Below, piece by piece: positions 17,604 to 25,824 of a DNA stretch of 64,000 nt (positions are counted from its first letter, which is position 1; each line of letters starts with the position of its first letter). Below the pieces are notes generated by a model. It ran no database searches and had not been told where the DNA came from. It saw only the letters and a list, made by a program, of their open reading frames with translations. The position numbers and the translations under genes were made by a program. This DNA is from Paulinella micropora (taxonomy: Eukaryota > Cercozoa > Imbricatea > Euglyphida): positions 1 through 64,000 of the forward strand of contig BJOX01000357.1 of assembly GCA_009731375.1 (NCBI GenBank), in the 5' to 3' direction.

Positions 17604-17662
17604 TCTCGCTTATTCTAAAACATCTATTTTTCTTTATTGAAAAAATAAATCGGTTTTCGATG

Positions 17663-17712
17663 GTTATCAACAAACGAGAATGAGTGAAACGAATGAAAGT
17701 GAAGTTGATAAC
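17663..17712 (-). terminator. Conserved 3' hairpin, copy 1
   Basis: GTTATCAAC (17663-17671) pairs with GTTGATAAC (17704-17712). The loop contains CGAGAATGAGTGAAACGAA. It begins 7 bases past the stop of the basic core-peptide gene, on its transcript. A second copy follows another gene at 19628-19677. Confidence 0.6.
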
Positions 17713-17718
17713 TATCTT

Positions 17719-18042
17719 TCAAAACTTTAAGGCACCACGTCCGCTCTGCCTACCATATCCAAGTTTCGCGGCAGTAGACCCGATACGAGATGCATATGGT
17801 ACTCCGACATCACCAAGGGCATTCGCAGTCTTTGAAATAATCTTGTTATCACGAAGAAATTTATTCACTGCCATTGCCGTTTTCCCAACCTTTGCCCAGT
17901 TAATTTTTCCGCCAGCCTGCCCCTTGCCTCCTTGCTTCTTCTTGCGACCAGACTTCTTTTTACCTCCAGCCATTGTGCTTGAGTTAATAGTTCGTTTGCC
18001 GATTGTTGGAATGACTTCAACACGAGTTGTTTTTACTACCAT
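17719..18042 (-). CDS. Small basic, Gly-rich virion core or membrane-active peptide
   Basis: 107 aa. Residues 25-47 are a Lys/Gly-rich basic tract (AGGKKKSGRKKKQGGKG). A helical amphipathic part, VNKFLRDNKIISKTANAL, precedes a Gly/Ala segment (GVPYASRIGSTAAKLGYG). This layout resembles the small basic core or minor capsid peptides of adenoviruses and Polinton-like viruses, which condense DNA or disrupt membranes and are cut by the viral protease. It lies between the protease and ATPase genes, within the virion block. No profile match was available, so the role is inferred. Confidence 0.65.
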   Translation of the reverse strand: MVVKTTRVEVIPTIGKRTINSSTMAGGKKKSGRKKKQGGKGQAGGKINWAKVGKTAMAVNKFLRDNKIISKTANALGDVGVPYASRIGSTAAKLGYGRQSGRGALKF

Positions 18043-18078
18043 ATACTATATAAAAAAATAATTAATTCTAAATTTTTT

Positions 18079-18912
18079 TTACTTTAACCGATAAGCAAAA
18101 TTTTTTCTTAACTCATCATCAACACTTGAAACATAAAGAAAATTAAATCTCTCCTTTGTTGCTTCATGATACTTTTGAAGAAAATAATCAAAATCAAAAG
18201 ATAAGTCTAAGTGTTTATACACGAGTTCCATTTTATCCTGAGACTGGCTTGGAAAGATTAATAGATAATCTAACTGCTTAATTGCTTCTGGTCGTAGGTC
18301 GTTCAAATACTGACTAGACATAATAACCTTTGATTTATAGTGTCTGTTCTTTTTTAACAAATCGCTTACGGACTTGTCTCTTAATCCACTTCCTAAATCA
18401 TCCAAAACAAAAACAACCTCTGGCGAAATATACTTACTTGGTCTTTCTTTCGGTGCCTCCTTTATCTGTTTCTTTTCTTTTCCAAAGTATAAAAATTGTG
18501 GTTTCTCTATTTCTTCTTCATCCTGTTTTACTTCGCCTTCGTGCTCTTCGTCTGGTTTGTTCAGTTTGTCTAATTCATAGTCTATGACACTATCTCCGAC
18601 ACGTCGGAGATTCCCGTCTGATTTGAGAAAGGTATAAATTGCCATCGGGTTGCCTCTGTTCTTAAAGTGCTTTACCATTGCTTTATAAATGTAGTCCTTG
18701 TGGATTGTTGAAGCGATAATAACGATACGGGTTTTTCTGTCTGTTGTCCGTTTCAGTATTTCAAAGAGTGCTGTTGTTTTCCCGCTCTTCTTTCTAGCAA
18801 GTAGAAATATGTTGGCATACGGCTCATTAAACAATTTATAACCTTTTGCTTTTTTGTTTCCATCACCCTCTTGTTTTACTGGCTTCACCTTGACATTGTT
18901 TATTTTCTCCAT
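18079..18912 (-). CDS. FtsK/HerA-type genome-packaging ATPase (A32-like)
   Basis: 277 aa from MEKINNVKVK. Walker A is LARKKSGKTT (residues 38-47), with the degenerate first half common in this family. Walker B is EVVFVLDDLG (about 165-174). A downstream sensor-like KVIMSSQYLNDL and a C-terminal domain, VSSVDDELRKNFAYRL, follow. The enzyme drives DNA into the capsid. The longest open frame starts at a GTG ten codons upstream; the ATG at 18912 is used. A 30-residue acidic insert (about 118-148) separates the first and second halves, and palindrome copy c codes for NLRRVGD (101-107) just before it. Confidence 0.92.
   Translation of the reverse strand: MEKINNVKVKPVKQEGDGNKKAKGYKLFNEPYANIFLLARKKSGKTTALFEILKRTTDRKTRIVIIASTIHKDYIYKAMVKHFKNRGNPMAIYTFLKSDGNLRRVGDSVIDYELDKLNKPDEEHEGEVKQDEEEIEKPQFLYFGKEKKQIKEAPKERPSKYISPEVVFVLDDLGSGLRDKSVSDLLKKNRHYKSKVIMSSQYLNDLRPEAIKQLDYLLIFPSQSQDKMELVYKHLDLSFDFDYFLQKYHEATKERFNFLYVSSVDDELRKNFAYRLK
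18592..18611. repeat. Palindrome copy c (20 bp, two-base centre)
   Basis: Arms ATCTCCGAC and GTCGGAGAT around an AC centre, inside the ATPase gene. The arms are the same as in copy a. Confidence 0.8.
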
Positions 18913-18920
18913 CCTATATT

Positions 18921-19301
18921 CTACCCTACGAATTCCAAACACACAACAATTCGCCCCGCTAAATTTCCTGTGTCAATATTTCCGCTGTCAGTTTCAAGGA
19001 TTTTAAATGTATATTGGCCGTCAGTCCATCCTACAACACCCAAATTATAACCGAGATTTGAAATGTTTGCTATATTACTATCCGCGAATGTTCCAATAAT
19101 TCCAATTCTATCCATGTAAAGAATTCTGGTTTTGGTTTCGGTCTGGTCGTTCATATAGTGGATAAACTTAACATTCATTTTGGTGGGTGTGAATGACATT
19201 TGGATATTCTTATTAAATGTTTTGCTTCCTCCCGCAAAATCATTGCTCAGAAAAATAATCTTTTGGTATTTATAGTCAGTCATGGTTATATTACTACTCA
19301 T
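18921..19301 (-). CDS. Hypothetical small Polinton protein
   Basis: 126 aa from MSSNITMTDYKYQK; the longest open frame starts six codons upstream at a TTG. It is beta-rich with regular hydrophobic spacing (MNVKFIHYMNDQTETKTRILYMD) and ends GRIVVCLEFVG, and could be another small jelly-roll or capsid-cementing protein. No family is recognised. Its stop lies 8 bases before the ATPase ATG on the same strand, so the two are probably co-transcribed. Confidence 0.65.
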   Translation of the reverse strand: MSSNITMTDYKYQKIIFLSNDFAGGSKTFNKNIQMSFTPTKMNVKFIHYMNDQTETKTRILYMDRIGIIGTFADSNIANISNLGYNLGVVGWTDGQYTFKILETDSGNIDTGNLAGRIVVCLEFVG

Positions 19302-19539
19302 AAACTTTTTAATAATCAAAATATTTTCGCGGACTGCCTGCGACTTTTACTCACGGATAAGTGAAAAAAAGAATATAAGTTGTGTTTATTGTATTCAAAA
19401 AGGTATAGATACTAAATTTAAATGTATTTACAAACCGATGAGTGATTGGTGTGTTAGTTTTGATGAAGCCCTGCCTTTAATGTGTTCGGGTAGTGATGCT
19501 TCTTGGTATAAAATCCACTTATACGAGTGTGATATTTGA
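19282..19539 (+). CDS. Doubtful small plus-strand frame
   Basis: 85 aa from an ATG at 19282, overlapping the start of the minus-strand gene. The N-terminus is AT-rich, hydrophobic read-through, but the remainder (NISCVYCIQKGIDTKFKCIY, DWCVSFDEALPLMC) has five cysteines and ordinary amino-acid use. It fills the otherwise empty 19302-19679 gap. It may be real, a decayed gene or chance. Confidence 0.25.
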   Translation: MVILLLINFLIIKIFSRTACDFYSRISEKKNISCVYCIQKGIDTKFKCIYKPMSDWCVSFDEALPLMCSGSDASWYKIHLYECDI

Positions 19540-19627
19540 GAATTTCGCTTCTATCTGGCTAATCGCCAGATTTCTCGCTTATTCTCAAACATCGTCTCCC
19601 ATTTTAATTTTTTGTCGGTTTTCGATG

Positions 19628-19677
19628 TTTATCAACAAACGAGAATGAGCGAAGCGAATGAAAGTGTAGTTGATAAA
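19628..19677 (-). terminator. Conserved 3' hairpin, copy 2
   Basis: TTTATCAAC (19628-19636) pairs with GTTGATAAA (19669-19677), three bases past the stop of the membrane-protein gene. It has the same loop as the copy at 17663, with CGAGAATGAGCGAAGCGAA. The outermost pair changed from G-C to T-A on both sides. A further stem, AAACATCG/CGATGTTT, flanks it. Confidence 0.6.
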
Positions 19678-19679
19678 TA

Positions 19680-20033
19680 TCATTTCTTTGAAGAAGGTGA
19701 TGGAAGGCATATCCCAATCAAAAGTGTTAAAATACCGACATAAGTATTAGCAACCTCACAAGGTAAGTTCTTTTCAGATAGCCTTACGATACAAAGGGTT
19801 ATAATGGAGATAATGATACCCATTTGAAATAAGTATTTAATAAGTCGGCTGTCTGTCGGTCTGTTTGTTATACAACAACAATTCCAGTTATCTTCCAATT
19901 CGTGCTCTACTTTTTTTTCCTCATTCTTCAATGAAATGTCTAAAACACGATTTTTTATTTCTGGAGTTAGTTCGCCGTCTATTTCAATGACTGGCGGTGG
20001 CCTATGAAGTCTAGTTGTATTATTGCTGGACAT
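19680..20033 (-). CDS. Small membrane protein with two transmembrane segments
   Basis: 117 aa. A soluble N-terminal part with WNCCCITNRPTDSRLIKYLF precedes two hydrophobic segments (about 71-86, GIIISIITLCIVRL; about 95-112, YVGILTLLIGICLP). The sequence ends PSPSSKK. This arrangement recurs in small membrane proteins of algal viruses and Polinton-like viruses, as I remember them. The start overlaps the end of the fibre gene by 14 bases, so the two are translated from one transcript. Confidence 0.7.
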   Translation of the reverse strand: MSSNNTTRLHRPPPVIEIDGELTPEIKNRVLDISLKNEEKKVEHELEDNWNCCCITNRPTDSRLIKYLFQMGIIISIITLCIVRLSEKNLPCEVANTYVGILTLLIGICLPSPSSKK

Positions 20034-23000
20034 TTGAAAAAACGACTGCTCGTATTTCTGCTAATTGGTTGGTTTGGTCTTGTAATATATTAAGTAAAGT
20101 TTTATTTTCTTTTTCTAAATTAACTACCCTATCTCGGACATGTCCGAGATTATCTGATAATTGTTGAACGGCCTTAATTAACGGGGCTATAAACTCAGAA
20201 TAACCTATACCATAACCGACATCACCACTATCAATACATTTAACATCTTCTGGATTAACACTCACACCTTTCAATTCATATTCTTTTCTTTGCTTTGGAC
20301 ACGGAACCATAATTGTTTCTTTTATAAAACCGCCAAAATCTAGCATATCCATTTCTGTTAGTATTTCTTCTAATTCCTGTGCTATTAAGCCAGTCCTACA
20401 TTTCTTTTTGTCATCAATCATACGATAGCAAACTGGATTTAACTTATTAATAAAATCTAAGCCTAAACATTCCTTTATATCTTCTTTTTTTCTCCTGTCT
20501 GAATATTGAATTGGATTAGACAATACCCATAATTGTCCATCGCTTGCTTTCAAAGACATTAAAGCAGTATTTGAACCATTCTCCCATATGAACCCACTCG
20601 TTGAAGAATTATTCACTCTAAATCTAATAGCATAAGAAGTTAATCCTCCGCCTACTCCTCCTGCTGGTGCTGTTCCTCCACTTAATGATTTACTTGCCCC
20701 AGACTGGCTCATATAAATCCCCCATGCTGAATCTCCAATGTCCCACATAAATATTCCTCTCGCATTCGTCCCGTCTGTTTGTCCTTGAATTGCTATTTTT
20801 GCCCCATTAGTTGATGCTGATGCCGTTGTTAGTGTGCCTGTGTATGTAATTCCCGCATTTGCCGTTATCAATCCTTTTGTCCATAAAGTCCCGTTTGCCC
20901 CGTTTAATGACATTAACAATTGCTCTGCTGAATTTTCCCACACAAAACCCATTGTAGAATCATTAGCAACCCTAAACCGAAAACTATACGAACTAAAATC
21001 ATTTCCTGAAACGGCTAAACCATTTGCCAAACTTCTAGTGTTTAGAGCCCCACCAGATGCTGCATAAATTCCCCAACTCGTATTTGTCGTATCCCATAGA
21101 AATATTCCTTTTGCATTTGTTCCGTCTGTTGCTCCCTGAACTCCTATCTTTGCCCCGCTGGTGTTTGTTGCTGATGTTAGTGTGCCCGTGTATGTTATCC
21201 CCGCATTTGCCGTAACCAATCCTGCTGTGCTTATATTCATCGCCTCAGACCATGTTATATTGCTTCCTGCTGTTATTCCTGATTTATAGTTAAAAGCAAG
21301 TTTGTTTGAGTTTTTGTATATTTGAAAGTTTGAGCCAGAATTACTTGATTTCCAGTTTGAGCCGTCATAATAAGCATCAAAACTTAAGCCTATGTTATCA
21401 TGTGCCCAGTTCAATAATTGAAATGTTGGATAAGCATCCGCCGTTGTTATTGCTTGTAAGTGTGCTCCTCCGATATTTGAAGCCGTTCCATATAATTCTA
21501 AACCACCTGTCGCACCTGCGCCTTTCGTTGTATTGCCTATGATTATTGGTTTGCCTGATGCAGTCGTTATCTTGTCGCTTGCCGTTATTGTTGTTGTTGA
21601 TATACCCGCAGTTGAAGTAATTGTTGTTCCCGTTATTGTTCCACCATTTGTTATATTGTTTGAATTCATATCTAAGGCACCATAAAATCGCATACCGCCA
21701 GCATTGTTAAAACGGACAATGTCGGACGAAGCACTTTTATTGTCCAAAAGTTTTGAAATATAAAGTCCCGCTCCTTTTACATCAGATGCTACATTCGTGA
21801 ATACATAACCTCTTTGGTCTGCGGTTCCGCTTGTAGCGGTATTTAGAGTAAATAAGAAATACTGATAATCACCTGATGTCTGTGAAAAGAATATATCTCC
21901 TCCATTTTGGTTTAATATCCTCGCACCATTATATGTTATATTTCCGCCTTTAGTGATAGTTTGATTATTAAAATCGGCATTGTTCGTTAAAGTTAGATAT
22001 TTTATCACAGTGCTCGCCCCGTTGAATGTTTTACTTCCTGTTATGGTTTGTTCTGTTGTTAGTTTTACATTTTGCCCGTCCAATGTGTCCGCATACCCTT
22101 TTGTCGCGCCATCGGCCGCTAATGTCGGAGTTCCAAGGTTGGCTATTTTGCTACTATTACAATCTAGCCCCGAAGCATTTACCCAACCGACTATTGCTCC
22201 ATCAATAATGAAATTTATTTTTTTCGCATTTATTTCAAAGTTATAATTTACGCCCGTGCCCATATCAAGGCATCCGATAGTTCCTATATTGGCTGTGGAG
22301 TTAAAAACCACGAATGTTCCTTTCGTTGTCGCATTCGTTGAATTTCCTGTTATTTCAAGGGCACTGCTAAATGTCTTAATTCCTGCTATGGTTTGGTTTC
22401 CTGTTAGTTTCACATTTTGGCCGTCTTTTGTATCTACATAACTTTTATTTGCTCCGTCCGTTGTTGCTGATGGTGTGGCTAAGTTTGTTATTTTGTTGTT
22501 ATTCAAAGATAGTGTAGTGCCAGTTGCGGTTATAATTACATTATTACCTGAATATAACTCAACATACGAACCAGTTATTAGTATCGGATACCAAGTCGCT
22601 GTTGCTGTCTTTTGTGCGGCAATCATTCCTATTTTCGTATCAAATGCTATGCCGATACCATCAAAAGTTGTAGGATTGGACGAACCACTTACTTCCAAAG
22701 TTGAAGTAAATTTTTTATTCCCTGCTATGGTTTGGTCTCCTGTTAGTTTAACGACAGAAGCATCAAGAGTAGAAACATCAACACCATCAACAAGATTAAC
22801 ATTTGTTATACTTTGGCTTTTCATATCAATCCCCGCACTAGCATTTATTATGTTGCTGAATGTTTTGGTTCCTGCTATAGTTTGGTCTCCTGTTAGTTTA
22901 ACGACAGAAGTATCAAGAGTAGAAACATCAACACCATCAACAAGATTAACATTTGTTATTGAAAATCCTCCCATATTTAAACAGCCCGTCATAGCCGTTG

Positions 23001-24201
23001 TTCCGTCCTTTGCTAGTTTGGTGTCGGTATATGCTTTTGTTGAAGCATCGCCGTCATAGAATGGTGCGGGCAGTCCGCTGATTGATGTCGTGCTGTTAAA
23101 GTTTAAAACATTGCCCGTTAATGTTATCCCACCCCCTGTTGTTGGAGCAAAAAGTATGGACGAGCCGACAAAAGATAATGGATAGCCCGTTGCGCCGCCT
23201 GCCTCCGACGAATAGATAGAGCCCATATTATTGTTATAATTAAAGAATAATTTGCCTGTGTTTAATGGATTTGAGTCTTTTACTGCCACATAAGTACTAA
23301 ATGTTTTATTCCCTGTTATCGTTTGGTCTCCTGTTAGTTTAACGACAGAAGTGTCAAGGGCAGAAACATCAATACCATCAACATTACCGACATTTGAAAT
23401 AGCAAAGCCTCCCATATTTAAATCTCCAAACATCATAGCGAGACCATCCAATCTAAGAAAAGGTGAGTTTGTGTTTCTCCATTGTCCTGTGCTATAAATG
23501 AGTAGTTGGTTATCGGCGGGTGTACCCGTTATTGTAACATCGCTGTGTGTATTAATTGAGCCATCCGCGGACACTTTATCATTATTGTCTTCATGCTCAG
23601 ATATCCAAGTATCAACATCTTTCGTATTTAATAAATTAACTCCTGTTATATTCAAATTACCGCCCATATTAATGTTGCCGAATTCATCAACATTTATCGG
23701 AAAAGTTTTATTTACCCAGTTTATTGAGTTATATGTGAGATAACTATTCATCGCTATTGGTGCTGTAATGACTACATCTGTGAGTGTATCAATTGAGCCG
23801 ATTGTTGTATTTCTCCATTTACCATCTACATCATTATATGTTAAGTATTGCCCGACCACTGGTGCGGATATGTTTGTGTCTATGAGATTGTATAGACTGG
23901 TTTGGTGCGGATTACTTGTATTGGAGCGGTGTTGAGTTGAGGCTTTAACTTCGTCGTTGTCCCTTACTCGTTGCTCTGTGTAGTATAAATTTTTTCCTTC
24001 TTTGACATCTGTTGTTGATTTTAAAGCGAGCCGTGTATCAAAGCGGTTATCAGTGAAATAAAGATTTACGGGTTCGGCATCTTCTGGCACTCTGTCTGTG
24101 TTTAAACTAATAATATTAGTGTTGGTAAGGTCTAAGTTTTTTATGTCTAGACTATCAACAGCCAACTCATTAAGGCCTAAGAGTGATTTATATTGCGACA
24201 T
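20020..24201 (-). CDS. Fibre protein with C-terminal S74 intramolecular chaperone
   Basis: 1,393 aa, the largest gene of the element. The N-terminal part has phage-fibre-like phrases (LYFTDNRFDTRLALK, EGKNLYYTEQRV). The body is a beta-helix-like series of repeats built on VDVSTLDTSVVKLTGDQTI-(A/T)G-(T/N)KTF and later TANAGITYTGTLT. From about residue 1230 comes the peptidase S74/endosialidase chaperone domain: YSDRRKKEDIKE (catalytic Ser/Lys type) with LNPVCYRMID and TGLIAQELEEIL. The last 40 residues are a coiled coil. S74 domains help trimeric fibres fold and then cut themselves off. This is the likely host-attachment protein. Palindrome copy d lies near the C-terminus. Confidence 0.88.
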   Translation of the reverse strand: MSQYKSLLGLNELAVDSLDIKNLDLTNTNIISLNTDRVPEDAEPVNLYFTDNRFDTRLALKSTTDVKEGKNLYYTEQRVRDNDEVKASTQHRSNTSNPHQTSLYNLIDTNISAPVVGQYLTYNDVDGKWRNTTIGSIDTLTDVVITAPIAMNSYLTYNSINWVNKTFPINVDEFGNINMGGNLNITGVNLLNTKDVDTWISEHEDNNDKVSADGSINTHSDVTITGTPADNQLLIYSTGQWRNTNSPFLRLDGLAMMFGDLNMGGFAISNVGNVDGIDVSALDTSVVKLTGDQTITGNKTFSTYVAVKDSNPLNTGKLFFNYNNNMGSIYSSEAGGATGYPLSFVGSSILFAPTTGGGITLTGNVLNFNSTTSISGLPAPFYDGDASTKAYTDTKLAKDGTTAMTGCLNMGGFSITNVNLVDGVDVSTLDTSVVKLTGDQTIAGTKTFSNIINASAGIDMKSQSITNVNLVDGVDVSTLDASVVKLTGDQTIAGNKKFTSTLEVSGSSNPTTFDGIGIAFDTKIGMIAAQKTATATWYPILITGSYVELYSGNNVIITATGTTLSLNNNKITNLATPSATTDGANKSYVDTKDGQNVKLTGNQTIAGIKTFSSALEITGNSTNATTKGTFVVFNSTANIGTIGCLDMGTGVNYNFEINAKKINFIIDGAIVGWVNASGLDCNSSKIANLGTPTLAADGATKGYADTLDGQNVKLTTEQTITGSKTFNGASTVIKYLTLTNNADFNNQTITKGGNITYNGARILNQNGGDIFFSQTSGDYQYFLFTLNTATSGTADQRGYVFTNVASDVKGAGLYISKLLDNKSASSDIVRFNNAGGMRFYGALDMNSNNITNGGTITGTTITSTAGISTTTITASDKITTASGKPIIIGNTTKGAGATGGLELYGTASNIGGAHLQAITTADAYPTFQLLNWAHDNIGLSFDAYYDGSNWKSSNSGSNFQIYKNSNKLAFNYKSGITAGSNITWSEAMNISTAGLVTANAGITYTGTLTSATNTSGAKIGVQGATDGTNAKGIFLWDTTNTSWGIYAASGGALNTRSLANGLAVSGNDFSSYSFRFRVANDSTMGFVWENSAEQLLMSLNGANGTLWTKGLITANAGITYTGTLTTASASTNGAKIAIQGQTDGTNARGIFMWDIGDSAWGIYMSQSGASKSLSGGTAPAGGVGGGLTSYAIRFRVNNSSTSGFIWENGSNTALMSLKASDGQLWVLSNPIQYSDRRKKEDIKECLGLDFINKLNPVCYRMIDDKKKCRTGLIAQELEEILTEMDMLDFGGFIKETIMVPCPKQRKEYELKGVSVNPEDVKCIDSGDVGYGIGYSEFIAPLIKAVQQLSDNLGHVRDRVVNLEKENKTLLNILQDQTNQLAEIRAVVFSNVQQ
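20132..20151. repeat. Palindrome copy d (perfect, 20 bp)
   Basis: ATCTCGGACA followed by its exact reverse complement, in the coiled-coil tail of the fibre gene (codes for NLGHVRD). The arms match copy b, not copies a and c. Confidence 0.85.
22727..23400. repeat. Near-identical DNA repeats within the fibre gene
   Basis: A stretch of about 80 bases (TTTGGTCTCCTGTTAGTTTA ... ACATCAACACCATCAACA) occurs at about 22727, 22876 and 23323 with very few differences. Such DNA-level identity implies recent internal duplication or conversion. Confidence 0.75.
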
Positions 24202-24253
24202 ATTATATTAATAATTATTAAAAAATACTAAAATATATTAATCTTAGTATACA
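24202..24253. promoter_or_regulatory. Divergent promoter region between fibre and charged-protein genes
   Basis: 52 bases of almost pure A/T separate two divergent ATGs, so transcription in both directions must start within or very near it. TATATTA and TAATAATTATTA elements are present. Confidence 0.5.
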
Positions 24254-24781
24254 ATGCCGTCCGCTGAAGCAAGTCGTAAGAATTGGGGTAAGGCTGTGGA
24301 AAGTATTAAGAGTAAAAAGCAACATAAGGTTGAAATAGCGAAAGAGAAATTAGCAAAATGTAGAAATGCTTATGTTGGTGATGATGAAGAGATGGAGGAA
24401 AAGATAAACCGCATGGCTGAAATGGGTGTTGCTAGTGATATCATTAATGGAAAAGACCAAGATGATACACCAGAAGAAAGCAGTGAGAGCGATGAAGAAT
24501 GTGATTTTACCGACATTATCGCTGAAAAGATGGCTAAGATGAAAATTAAAAGAGCGAAGGTAGAAACTAAGAGAACAAAGAAAAAGACTATTAAGAAAAC
24601 AGAGCCTGAGCCAGAGAGTGAAGAAAGTGAAAGCGAAAGTAGCGACGAAGAAGAACCGAAGCCTAAGAAGGGGAAAGGAAAAAAGTCTAGTAGTGTAAGT
24701 GTAAAAGTATATAATCAATCTTCTGGTGGTGCTAAGAAAGAAAAAAATAATGATATTGAAAAATGTTTCTTAAAATTTTGA
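24254..24781 (+). CDS. Highly charged hypothetical protein
   Basis: 175 aa. A basic helical N-terminus (KNWGKAVESIKSKKQHKVE) is followed by acidic stretches (ESSESDEECD, SEESESESSDEEEP) alternating with Lys-rich ones (RTKKKTIKKT, KPKKGKGKK). The C-terminus is KNNDIEKCFLKF. It is probably disordered and nucleic-acid- or histone-associated. No family is recognised. It lies upstream of the integrase in the same direction, with a 42-base gap. Confidence 0.7.
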   Translation: MPSAEASRKNWGKAVESIKSKKQHKVEIAKEKLAKCRNAYVGDDEEMEEKINRMAEMGVASDIINGKDQDDTPEESSESDEECDFTDIIAEKMAKMKIKRAKVETKRTKKKTIKKTEPEPESEESESESSDEEEPKPKKGKGKKSSSVSVKVYNQSSGGAKKEKNNDIEKCFLKF

Positions 24782-24789
24782 TAATATAG
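24776..24789 (+). promoter_or_regulatory. TTTTGATAATATAG motif, integrase gene
   Basis: Overlaps the stop of the preceding gene and lies 34 bases before the integrase ATG. Identical to the motif before the surface-protein gene. Confidence 0.35.
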
Positions 24790-24823
24790 GATCTTTGTTT
24801 TTGACCACTTCAAAAACAAAAAC

Positions 24824-25819
24824 ATGGACAATAAGCACACAAATCAGCAACAACAAGAAACTCCTGAGCAAACGGAGCGAAAAGAAAAACTTGAAGAAGC
24901 GGGCGAGATACATTACCAATCAAAGCCAACTAAATTATGGAATACAATAACCTCTCCAGAAGCGAAACCATTAAGCCAAGTTTTTATTGATTTAATGGAT
25001 ATGTCAAAGGTGGCAACTAAAAAAGGAAATGCTAATTATAATTTTGGTTTGGTTGCTATTGATGTTTATAGCCGTCGTGGATGGGTAGAGCCAGTAAAAA
25101 ATAAAACTACTGGATATGTATTGGAAGGATTGAAAAAAATATTTACTAAAGAAGTGCCAGAAAGAATTACTTCAGACAACGGCGGTGAATTTAAGGGACA
25201 AGTCGCTGAATACTTCAGACAAAATAATATTGAACATAGAACAGCACAAGTAGGCGACCACAGAACAATGGGGATAGTGGATAGATTTATTAGAACGATA
25301 AGAAATGAATTGAATTTAATATGGGAGTATAATGAAAATTTTGCTTGGGTGCCGATTATTCACGAAGTTGTTGATGCTTATAATAAAACATTTCATACTA
25401 CAATACGAGCCGTGCCTATTGATGTTTATGAAGGGACTGAAAAAAACACTCAAGAAATATACAGAAATCCTTTAATTAATGAATTTCCAAAAGGAACAAG
25501 AGTAAGAAAAGAACTAGAAAGGACTATTTTTTCAAAGGGCGACAAGCAATTCAGTAAGACTATATTTAAAGTCAAAGGCCGTAAAGGCTTCAAGGTTATT
25601 CTATCCGAAGAAGACTTAGTCAGACCTAGTGAATTATTAAAAACTCATATTGATGAGCACCCCGAAGAGGAAGAACCTAAGGAGCAGTTAGCGGATAAAG
25701 TTAAAGAGATAACAAAGGAAAAGAAAAATTCTAATTTATTAAAATCATTAGAGATTAAACCGGAGAACATACGGAGTAGTGCTAGAATAAAAAAGAAAAA
25801 AGAAATGTTAGATTTGTAA
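24824..25819 (+). CDS. int: Retroviral-type (rve/DDE) integrase
   Basis: 331 aa. The rve core spans about residues 45-210: first acid in SQVFIDLMDMS (Asp56), second in ERITSDNGGEF (Asp118), third in HRTMGIVDRFIRTIRN. At the third site Asp153 stands where retroviral integrases have Glu. The C-terminal part, FKVKGRKGFKVILSEEDLV, looks like the beta-barrel DNA-binding domain and is followed by an acidic and then Lys-rich tail. No N-terminal HHCC zinc domain is visible. The enzyme would insert the linear element and create the 6-bp duplication. The frame is intact. Confidence 0.93.
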   Translation: MDNKHTNQQQQETPEQTERKEKLEEAGEIHYQSKPTKLWNTITSPEAKPLSQVFIDLMDMSKVATKKGNANYNFGLVAIDVYSRRGWVEPVKNKTTGYVLEGLKKIFTKEVPERITSDNGGEFKGQVAEYFRQNNIEHRTAQVGDHRTMGIVDRFIRTIRNELNLIWEYNENFAWVPIIHEVVDAYNKTFHTTIRAVPIDVYEGTEKNTQEIYRNPLINEFPKGTRVRKELERTIFSKGDKQFSKTIFKVKGRKGFKVILSEEDLVRPSELLKTHIDEHPEEEEPKEQLADKVKEITKEKKNSNLLKSLEIKPENIRSSARIKKKKEMLDL

Positions 25820-25824
25820 TTTAA

